Below, in pieces: positions 1 through 12,100 of a DNA stretch of 64,000 bases. Source of the DNA: Bedellia somnulentella (lineage: Eukaryota > Arthropoda > Insecta > Lepidoptera > Bedelliidae). Within the stretch, counting starts at the first letter, position 1; the number at the start of each line of letters is the position of its first letter. The translations under genes were made by a program, and so were the position numbers. A model generated the notes under the pieces. The model saw only the letters and a list, made by a program, of their open reading frames with translations. It did no database searches and was not told where the DNA came from. Where the stretch lies: contig OY755197.1 in NCBI GenBank assembly GCA_963576735.1, forward strand, positions 7,266,501 through 7,330,500, read 5' to 3'.

Positions 1-193
1 ATTTGCAGTATTTGCGTTTCGTATGAGCTCTGATAAACGCTATGTGGTATCAATATCAAGCAGAGTCATATCCTGGGATCTATCAACATCTGATTTGGCG
101 CGAGATCTCTGCCCACAACTTGAGGGAATTATGCAGAACTTAGAACTCTCTCCGGACAATAAATGGGCTGCAGCTTCTACTAATAATTCTGTT
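1..193 (+). CDS. WD40 gene, first exon in window (partial)
   Basis: The frame is open from base 2 and ends at a GTAAGT donor in phase 0. It codes VISWDL and LELSPDNKWAAAST, typical of a WD40 blade. An AG at 7-8 could be the acceptor (exon 9-193, phase 1), or the exon may continue left of the window. Confidence 0.7.
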
Positions 194-3100
194 GTAAGTT
201 TGAGCCCATTTTAATGTAATAAATAGTAAAGGAAAAATCTTCCGTCAAGTTGTAGTGTTACTTGTTGCTGAAACGGGGTAATACATCTTTTACATACAAA
301 CATATACTCACGGCTATAAATCCCGAGATGGGGTAGCCAGAGCTAAGGAATTCGAAATTCCTCAGCCACTTTTGCAAAGGTAAGTGGGAAAAAATGGTAA
401 AATAAAGGTTGCTGGTGATGGGTCTCCAACCCCATCGCCCAAAAATCCCTTAAAAGCCCCAATACCGTTAGTCGCCTCTTACGTTCACCTACCGGAAGAA
501 ATGGGGTATTGCTATTCTAAGCCAACACTACACAACTATTACATACATACATATACTGACGGCCATAAATCACAATAAAGGGAATCCAGAGAGAGTTATA
601 AACTTCTCAGCCACATTTGGAAGTTGATATGGGACAGGATGGTAGAAAAAAGTACCGTTGAACCGAAAAATTTCTTAAAAAAAGCCCCATACCCTTAGTC
701 ACCTCTTACGACAACCGTGGGCAGAAAGGGATGGTGACATTCTAAGCCAGCACTACATGGAAATTTATTAATGCTACCTTAATATTTTGCAAATCTTGAA
801 AATGTTATCGTTTACTGCTTAGAGTATTATTAGGTAGAGTACCCACAGTAACTAAAAAGAAATGAATCAGTCAAACGCTTAAATAAAAAAACATTGCCTT
901 TTACGGTATACATAATACACTCATTCGTATAATTTACTTTCAGTCTATGCTTCTGAATATGCTGACAAGTGAATATATTACCATCAACAATCCATTGAGC
1001 GGAGGTAAGGATATTAAAAAGAATTGTTGTTCTATTTTTTGTTTCCATGTATTTGTGTGTATGTATATGTATGTATTTTGTTCCACTCCCTCACTGGGAG
1101 CATTAACATGTACTGCAATCCTATAGATTCGGCTTTGAGTATTATAATTATAGTTATTATAACATTTTAATTGCGCATTGTAATGCTCGGTTTTTTTACT
1201 CCACTGATGTAATGCTCAAATCTGTAACGGTGAAGATGTTTGTTTTTGTTAATTTCAGAAGACACAGTTCGTGGAGTATATGTACTAAATCATAATCTCT
1301 TTATATATGGTCCAAGTACCTGGGTACAGTTTACTATGAGAGGAGAACAACAAGATGTCTTCAATGTGCCTGATAATGCTCCGTATGATGACCTGACTTG
1401 GGAAATATTGTGTAAGTTCATTTATGTATTTGACTTTTGAGTTTGTATTAGGGTTTTCTAATGTAGTTTTTATTTTAATTTGCGTAATCCGACAATAATT
1501 TAAGAGACAAAGTGACTACCATTTAAAATTAACACTTCGATGAAAAAATAATAAGTATTAAAAACTTAAGAAAAAAAACACATGCCATAATTTACAAATA
1601 AACAATAACATAAACATAAACGTTCACGCCGAATATCCCCGAAGGGGTTGGCAGAGGTACCAATACTTCTGAACTCACATGGCAAGCGCCATCTAGTGTC
1701 CAGAGAAAGTACCCACGTTTTACTTAGACAGTGAACTCACGTAAAAGGGGCAGGCCTATCGCCGTTTTGTACAAATACACTGTCATATGACTAAGTACAA
1801 CTCAGTAATGTGGGTTTCCTCACGATGTTTTCCCTCACCGTAAACAACCATGATAAATTATATATAAAGGAAAGAAAGAAAAATTTCGATACAGTCGGAA
1901 ATCGAACCCGCGACCTCGGGTATACGCCCCCGTCGCTCTGCCATTTGAGCTACCGTGTCTATGGTTTTTATTCTTTACTAGCTTTTTGCACGCGACTACG
2001 TCTGCGTGGACTACATTTTTCGCATCCAGTTTACATCCAAAATACCAAAACACTATCTAACTACACTAACTTCTGTTTTTTTGTATTTATATTCCCGTGG
2101 GCGTTGTAATAGATAAAAAGGACATTGAGACTTTTTAAGTGATTATTGGGCGATGCAGTTGGACGGTTGGACGGACCCCATTCAACTTCCAAAAGTGGAT
2201 AAAGAATTACTATCTCTGGAGCTGTGGCTACCCTTTTTTGGGATTTATAGCCGTTAGTATATTCTCATGATTAATTGATGGATGAATTTCATACATTCCT
2301 TTTTGTAGTTGTTATATCAGTCAATCGCATCAAGATTCAAATTTCTAGTTTATTGTATTTATAGATCAAAAATCTGTATTTCAATCTCTTAGGGGATGAG
2401 TTCCAAAAAACCTTTTTAATTGTTCATAAGAAACATGAATCAAACCATTTTGTAACCAAGTTTCTATGTTCAAAAATGAAAATATCTTGAGTAAGTATGG
2501 ATAGCAGTTTGGCGACCCGGTGCTGCCCCCTACACCGACTGTTGGTGATGTGTGAGAGATTGCAATTATCGGTCAACAGATGGCGTTACTGAATTAACAT
2601 TGAGATATTTACTATTATTTACAAACTATGCATTCTGAGGCTTAAACAGAATGTTAATTTATGCGTAAGTAAAACATAATATATCTATGAGAATAGTAGT
2701 TAAAAATAGTTAAAAAAACAAAAGCTATAAACATATTCTCTAACCTACCAAATGAATACGCAAAATTAATACAATATACTTTCAATTATCTTTATTCATA
2801 CATATTCGCATAGTTGAATGTGAAAAAGAAGGATTAGTGCATCCTATTATTCTAACCTAACACAAAAGCAAAAAAATCTCAAAAATACTTTAATCACCCG
2901 GGTTTTGAACCTGGGTCATCCGTTGGTTTAATTTATACCAATCGGTATACAGCTACGCCACAACAACATTAATAATGATGTCAAATTTGTGATATGGTAT
3001 ATATCTAGTAGCCATAGTATTGACAAACAATTAAATACATACATATACTCACGGCTATAAATCCCTAGAAGGGGTAGCCAGAGCTAAGGAACTTGAAGTT

Positions 3101-6100
3101 CCTCAGCCACTTTTGGATGTTGCGTCGGGAAAAGATAGTGAAATAAAGGTTGTTGGTGATGGGGTCTCCAACCACATCGCCCAAAAATCCCTTAAAAGCC
3201 CCAATACCGTTAGTCGCCTCTTACATACACCCACCGGAAGAAATGGGGTAGTGTTATTCTAAGCCGACACTATACAGCAATTCATTAAATGGACATTTAT
3301 TTTGATGAAAATGGATTAAACTCTTATTTTTTTCAAAAACACTATTAATGAAGAGTCTGATAAAGTCGGTCGATGAAAAAATTTATCGTATAAATATGGG
3401 GAGCAATAAGTTGGTGATGTGAGAGAGATTGCAATTATTGGCTAATAGATGGCAGTAGTGAATTAAAATTGAGATATTTACTGCAAACTATGCATTCTGA
3501 CGCTTAAACAGAATATTAATTTATGCGTAAGTAAAGTATAATATATCTATGAGAATATTAGTTAAATAAACAAAAGTTATAAACATATTCTCAAACCTAC
3601 CAAATGAATACGCAAAATTCATACAATATACTTTCAATTATCTTTATTCATACATATTTGCATTGTTGAATGTGAAAAAGAAGGATTAGTGCATCCTATT
3701 ATTCTAACCTAACACAAAAGCAAAAAAAATACGCAAAAAGACTTTGACTATCCGGGATTCGAACCTGGGTCTTTCGAACTGAGTGTTTATCAAACGGTAT
3801 ACCGCTACGCCACGCAGACATTTGTGTGAGTCTCAAATTTGTGATATGCTATATAATCTAGTAGTCATACTATTGACAAACAATTAAATGGACAATTATT
3901 TTGATGAAAATGGATGAAACCCTTATTTTTTTCAAAAGACTATTAATGAAGAGTCTGATAAAGTCGGTCGATGAAAAAATTATTCGTGTAAATATGGGGA
4001 ACCATATAAAAGTTATGTTTTTTTATGCTCCTGTGGGAACCCTTGAAAAATCCCGGATAAATTATATCCTATATGTTGACCAGGTGTATAACCTACATTC
4101 ATGCCAAATTTGATCAAGATCGGTCCGGTAGAATTAACGTGATGAACGGACATACAGACAGACAGACATTTTTTTCAAAAATAGCAAATTTGGCTTCAGG
4201 ATCGAAAATAAAACATATTCCACCGGTTTTTATTTTTTTTTCTTCAATGTACAGTTTTGACCTTGTTACCGTCTTATTATAGTAAGATTTATTTCATGAA
4301 CAAAAACATTAACAATAAAACGAAAAGGTTCAGTACTTTTGTGCTAATGTAACAGCGATTAGGCACCTACTCAGCACTACGTTAGTAGTGTGAAAGACAC
4401 AAAAGACTGATTGACTGATTGTTAGTAAGTGTCTACTTTAATTAAATAATTATGGTGCAATAAAACGATAGCAATTTTGTTTTAGGTGCAGGCTTTATCT
4501 GTTTGTGATCACTATATAATAAATATTTAGAAAATAATTAAGTTTTTATTTTTGTGTTGAAAAACCTTTGAGCACTGTGTTCCTCTGCGGAGCGAATGAA
4601 TCTTTTCTTCTTGTATTATTTCTTGTAGCTATGTAGTGTCAGCTTAGAATAGCACTACCCCATTTCTTCGTAAGAGGCGATTAACGGTATTGAGGCTTTA
4701 AAGGGATTTTGGGGCGATGCGGTTGGACACCCATCACCAACAACCTTTATTTTACCATCTTTTCCCCACTTAACTTTCCAAAGGTGGCTGAGGAATTTCT
4801 CATTCCTTAGCTCTGGCTACCCCATCTAGGGATTTATAGCCGTGATTATATGTATGTGTGTATTTCTTTAACTGTTCTGAAAGAGAGAAAGAGTTAACAC
4901 CTAAAGTTCCTTTTAAAACTTTGAATTATTTTTTTTTCAGCCATGGAGTTCCGAGACTTAGAAACATTCTTTGTGATAATGTGGAGTGGAGATCTTGACG
5001 ATGACAGACTGTTGGTACACTTTTGTAAAGACAACACCTGGATTGCCCCTCTGAAATGTAGAGGAGCCGTCACATTTAACAAGAGCTGGATGAAGTGCTA
5101 CAGTTGTGAACCTGATAGAGGATATCAAGTAACTAAATTCCACATTCTGTACGCATTTAATTAAGTTGTTGAACAAAAAACATCAGATGTTAGAACTTCA
5201 TTTAAAGTTAATATTTTTGTTAGTAGTGATCTGGTTACACACTTATTTAAGATCGTAAAGGATTTTCGGCCGTTTGTAGTATTGGTTAAAAGTTTAAGAA
5301 TCCATCGAAACCATTTGAAAACATTTTATTGTCGTGATTGTAGATACAACGACAATTATTACACGATATATTAACAGTGACTGTCACAATCTACTCTTTC
5401 GAGTGAACGACATCAGTACATAGTATTACAACGTAATAAATAATTAAATAACAAAATTCTTAAAATCATTGTAATGCAATAAGTTGAGTAAATATACCTT
5501 AAAAGCTTATATAATATTGTGATCCCTTTACTCTGAAACTATTTCAGGTTACAGTATACTCCTTGAAAATTGACGAGAAACGTTGGACCAAATTTGAAGA
5601 AATACATCATCAAGAAACAGATACAGCTGAAGCAATGTTACAACTTAAACGCGGGAAAAAAGATAGAATGCTTTTGGGTATGTTCAAAATATTTCAAATT
5701 TTGTAATTATAATACAGTAGTGAAAGACTTCCTTTAGAAAGTGCACCCACTTTGACTAAATTGCAGAAAATAGAAAAGGAAAGCGTCTATAATAATACAA
5801 ACGATTCTTCTATTTAGATAATTTCTGACAAAGTTGTCAAAAATGTGATATGTATTGTAGAAAATTAAATATCTTTCCATTTCAAGTAATAAATTTCAAA
5901 AAAGACTTTTGTTGATCGTTTGCGACCATCACTGTTAATGTTAACCTTATGACTTTATTGATGGTTCGTGGGTTTGAGTCTAGCTGTATTTCCATGGTAA
6001 AATATTTAGTGTGATGCATTTTAAATATTCTGATTCAAACGATGGGATGTATAACTCGCGCAACATAGTTACAAACTTCGGTTTTTTTCCGTCAATTATC

Positions 6101-9100
6101 AATCTTACCGCACACAACTTTTAATTTTCGATAGTATATTTTAGTCACTTTCCTTTTGTTAATCGTTTAGCACAACTTGTTAATCGTAGCTATAATCAGC
6201 CAAACTCTGAATTCTAGTTTGGTACTTGAAAGAATGGATATTGTTAAGGAAAGAACGCTTGGTTTTTACCACCACCTAAATTATTATTATTTCAGCAACA
6301 ACAACTTACAGTTTTGTAGTTTGGGATTTTGAAGAAGCCATACCTAGAGATAAACAAATAATTATAAAGAAAAAAAAACCTGGCGACGATGATGATGAAG
6401 ATAAAGAAAAAGAAGAGGTATATGAAACAAGTGAATTTAAATCTACAAATTCAATCACGTATCCTAAATATTACTTTATTCATTATGACAAAAAATCTAG
6501 CTTGAAGAAAACTTGGTTTTTTATCGCTTTTTACTATTAAGTATATCTTTTTATTTTACACATTATTTTTTAAATATACATGTTTAATATATTTTAGGAA
6601 GACAAAATAGACGAACCAAAAAAAGATAACCGTGTTGAAGGAATAGTGCTGAAGTTACCGCACACCATCAGAAATATATCTACAAAAATGACACAATCTA
6701 ACTCTTTCATGATCAGCAAAAACAACGTATATGCTGTAGCTGGAGTCAGGTAAGATAAAATAACTCTTCTTGATAAATTAGCTCCTGAAAAAGTCAAAAT
6801 ATGTATGCGAAATCAATGCTTTTCCATTTATTCACAGTAGTACCTAAAAAGTTTATTCATTATCTTATTTAAAAAATACGAAGAAATTTATTAACATTTT
6901 CTACACAGCACTCTAAAAACTTTCTATTGCATTCTTATGCAAGAAATCTAGTGTTTACTACTTGTATATAATAGTATTGCTACTGTTTGTTTATATGGGT
7001 GTTTTAAGAGTAGACTGAGCAATCTACGCCTTTTCACTAAAAGGCGTAGATTGCTCAGTCAACTCTTAAAACGTTTAAAAAAAATATAAAGTTTAAACGT
7101 ATAAAGTTTGATAACCATTAACAAAAAAGTCTCTATTATTTTCACACAAATATTTAACGATAACACTTGGGATAAAATCATCAGCATTATCAGCATTATA
7201 ATTTAAGGCATCAACAGTAACACTAGTTATGAACTAACTTCATTTATTTTAATACCATATTTCGTGCAATTGTAGAAAAAACCTCTACGTCTGGAGTTTA
7301 GAAACGACACAACTGATAAAAATACTCGACGCTCATTTCGGGAGAATAGTGCAGTTGGAACCATTAACTGTTGGCAACTGGAATAACGTGATAACTTCAT
7401 CTATCGATCGGACTGTCAAAATTTGGAACATTGACAACATATTCGAGCAAGTTCACAAGATCGATCGGCAGGAGTTACCTATTGATTCTATCAGGTAAGA
7501 AATAGATTGTTTTATAGTTTTTAGGCTATTTGACTGTAATAAAAATATACATTTCTTTTATTTCATTAGTCTTAATATTTCTTTTTTGGAGCAATATGTA
7601 ATAATGCGAGATGAAAATATTGCATTATTTCACTGACTAAAAACGACCGTGATTGGCTATTTCTATAATGACGTAGATCGCGCATAAAAAGACTGTGTAT
7701 CGCTTCGCTCATTGGACCAGCCGCCATATTACTTAAAGTCGCGTTTTCGCGGCATATTTGAATATTGCATTTTCTTTTTCGATTTTTTAATAAAATTGCT
7801 AAAATGAAGACAGAAAATTATTTTTTTAGGGCTCCTTTTAAACAAATTAACACCGTAAGATAGTTTTCAAAACTTAGTCAAATAGCCTATTATGTATAGA
7901 AGGCCTAATATCACACAAGATAAAAATTTCTACATATATGTAAATAACTGTAACACAACAAGAAAATCACATCCATTCACACGTACATACACAATAAAAC
8001 ATGCCAACCTAAAGTATACACAGTACTTCTATACACACACGCGCCCACTAGATACATGTCAGGTAATTTTATTTTAAACTTTAATAAATGTTTAATTAAA
8101 TAAACCGTTAATTTGTCGAGCAAGACAAGCTGTCACAATCATAATTAGCAAGTCTCGCTATATATTATACTTATTGAAAAACATTCTTGACTTTTCTTTG
8201 TGTTGAGAAAAAGAAGTTAATTGTATCACTTTATTCATTTAAATATAATGTGTTAATTATTGTGGAAAATGATTTAAATTAATTACTATCAGAGTTGTAA
8301 ACCTTCACCCGCATGAAAGTAAAATTTTGCTTTGCATACATAAACTTGTCTTTTCGTTAGATATTATAAATATCGTAAAAAAATATTTACTTTTTAGGAG
8401 GTATAAGAAAGTTCCCTTAAACAGTACTTAAAACGCTAAAGCGTCAATTAACTAACGAACTAGAGAATAAAGTAGGACTCAAAATTATTAATAGGAAAAT
8501 ATAGGTGCCGCGGATCAAAAATTTTTTTTAACACATATAATTTAACAGATTATAAGAACCTTAAAATACGAGTACATGGACATGAATTGTTTTATTTCCA
8601 GTCTAGCTCGAGACAAACCGTTAGCAGTAACAGTAACAAGAAGCTGCTGGGGTCTCTGGGACACGAGCACGGGGAGACTACTCACCCAGTTAGCTGAAAC
8701 TCCTCTCGGTGCGATTGTGACGCAAGCGAAAATAACACCCAATGGAGAAATTGTTATTACTGCGGAATCGGGAAATGTGGTGATTTGGGATCTTGTTGAA
8801 GATACGGTATTTAATTTTATTGTATACAATTGTTATATAATTCTACATTAGTGTTTATCAACATCAGTTTTGTGTCTATCAACCGTGATAGCCCAGTCGG
8901 TTATCGTGCAAACGACAAGTGTTTTAATCCTGGGTCGGGTCTACACCAATTTGTCATTTCTAAAGACATATGTGTGGTTAATTTATCATGGTTATTAACG
9001 GTGAGGGAAAACATCGTGAGGAAACCCATATGGCTGAGTTGTACTTAGTCATGTGACAGTGTATTCGTACAAAACGGCGATAGGCCTGCCCCCTATCACG

Positions 9101-12100
9101 TGAGTACACTGTCCATGCAAAACGTGGGTACTCTGAACACCAGGTGACAAAGTCACGTGATGTTCAGAAGTATTAGTACCTCTGCCAACCCCTCTGGGGA
9201 TATTCGGCGTGAACTTAACATAACATAACATAAACGTTCACGCCTGGTGTACAGAGTACCCACGTTTTGCATGGACAGTGTACTCACGTGATAGGGGGCA
9301 GGCCTATCACCGTTTTGTACGAATACACTGTCACATGACTAAGTACAACTCAGCCATGTGGGTTTCCTCACGATGTTTTCCCTCACCGTTAGCAACCATG
9401 ATAAATTAATTAGGCGTGAAAGTTTATGTTTATGTTATATGTTATTATGTTTATGGACTAGTGGCTACTGGATTAGTGTATAAAAATATCTTATTAGTAA
9501 ATACATTCATAGTATTAGTAGTACCTATTTATTTTTGTTTCCGTAAAATAGCTATATGGATGGATTTAGAAGAGCGGTTACCTATTTCTTCTCGCGGGTG
9601 TCATAAAAGACAACGATTTTTGGACGATGTGGTAAACCATCACTAAACATCTTTTATATTATAATCTTTTGCTCGTCCGCTGAGGATTTTCCAAATCTGA
9701 AACCCTGGTTACTCCTTTTTTGGGGTTTATAGCGGTAAGAAGTATATGTATTATGTATGTATGTTTTTTAATATTTTTTACAAATAGTTTTGCTGCTGTG
9801 TAGTGTCGGCTTATAATGGCACTACCCCATTTCTATCCGTGGGTGTACGTAAGAGGCGACTAAGGATATTGGGGCTTTTCAAGGGATTTTTGGGCGATGC
9901 GGTAGGAGACTCATCACCAGCAACCTTTATTTTACCATCTTTTCCCCTATCAACTTCCGCAAGTAGCTGAGGAATTTCTTATTCTGAAGCTCTGGCTACC
10001 CCTTCTAGGGATTTATAGCCGTGAATATATGTATGTTTACTAATTAGCTTTATTATTTCGAATTTATACACCCAATAAATCAATATCTATCTCCGTTTAC
10101 ATACAAATTTAATCCTGTAAGTCTAGTACATAAGCAAATTACTTTGCAAATTAAAAAGAGGCTGCACGATATTATTGAGTCAAGTCTTGAGTATTCAGAA
10201 GAAGAAGAAGCGGAGACTATTATTTATTACATCCGAGGTATAAAAATGAGCTTATGGCCATTATATATTGACTCTTTTGTCGGCGAAAACGCGAAGTGCG
10301 CCGTATTCATAGATAATAGGCTTTAATTTCATATAGCCGTGTAGTGCCGGCTTAGAATGTCGCTACCCCTTTCTAACCACGGGTGTCGTAAGGCGACTAA
10401 GGGTATTGGGGCTTTGTATTGGATTTTTGGGCGATGCGGTTGGAGACCCATCACCAAAAACCTTTATTTTTACCATCTTTTCCCCACTCAACTTCCAAAA
10501 GTGGCTGAGGAATTTATAATTCCTTAGGTCTGGTTACCCCTTCTAGGCAAATATAGCCGTGAGTATATGTATGTATGTATGTAGGTATAAAAACGAGATT
10601 ATGGCCATTATATTGACTATTTTGTCGGAGAAATCGCGAAGTGCGCCGTATTCATAGAATAGGCTTTAATTTCATATTTATGTTCTGAATGGAATTTTGT
10701 TTTATCACATGAATAACCAGGTGTAGTGCTTGATTGAAATGTTACTACCCCTTTCTACCCACGGGTGTCGTAAGAGACGACTAAGGGTATGGGGCTTGTG
10801 TAAGTGTTTTTTGCGCGATACTTTATTTCTACCATCTTGTCCCTTATCAACTTCCAAATGTGGCTGAGGAGTTTCTTGCTCTGAAGCTTTGGCTACCTCT
10901 CTTTGTGATTAATGACCGTGAGTATATTTATGTATGAACATAAACATAAACATATACTCACGGCTATAAATCCCAAGAAGGGGTAGCCAGAGCTAAGGAA
11001 CTAGAAATTCCTCAGCCACTTTTGGAAAGTTGAGTGGGGTAAAGATGGCAAAATAAAGGTTGTTGGTGATGGGTCTCCAACCGCATCGCCCAATAAAAAA
11101 GAAAAACAAAAACTTCAAATTAAAAACTAAACAGAAAAATTTAATATTATTATTTTTTATTTAAAAAAGAACCGCCTTCAAAAATCCAACTGAAAAGTAT
11201 AAAATAATTTTTATTTATTTTATTATGTACAACTCTATTCAACTTCTTCTTTTTGAAGTCGGTGCCAAACCAATTTTCATGACAAAGAAGAACGAATATT
11301 AGTGGCCCGCCCAAGTTGAGTGAGTTCTCCACCCCATCAGCGTATGTCATCCTTATAAACCTTCCTTTTTAATCAATTAATAAAAAAAATCGCATTAAAA
11401 TTCATTTCGTAGTTTTACAGATTAAAGTATACATAAGTCTGGGATACCAGACAGGGAAAGAGAAAGCGACTTTGTTTTATACTATGTAGTGATTTAGATT
11501 CTCGATCGTCTTTTTACAAAGTGTTAGAAGTATTGGTTGTGCCAACTCGGTGCATGCATGTCTCTGTCGAATTGTTAATTCCGTTAGTTTGAAATCTGAT
11601 AATCTTACATAACCTAACCTAACGTTAGTTTACTATCTCGCTATCTATCTAAAATTATAATTTACTATTAATTACAGTTTTACGGTGACATGTATATTAT
11701 GATAATTTCTCTGCGGAGTGCGACGCATGCACACCAGGCTAAGCACCGCTCACTGTCCCCCAATTCCATCCTTTATAAAGAAACGTCTTTGCGAGCGGAA
11801 GAAATTTCTTGATTTTTGAGCGCGATTGTGTTACCTACTGTTGTTGAGGCACTATCGATTGATTTATTATTCGTATGGTTTCTCTATGTAGCAATTTTCA
11901 TTTTGGATTTGTCTGTTTGGCACCGACTTCAAAAAGAAGAAGTTGAATAGAGTTGTACATAATAAAATAAATAAAAATTATTTTATACTTTTCAGTTGGA
12001 TTTTTGAAGGCGGTTCTTTTTTAAATAAAAAATAATAATATTAAATTTTTCTGTTTAGTTTTTAATTTGAAGTTTTTGTTTTTCTTTTTTATTTTATACT

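Noticed and set aside
1835..2109. Short proteins of 72-99 codons on both strands
   Set aside because: They overlap a tRNA-like block and SINE pieces; no codon signal or homology that I recognise.
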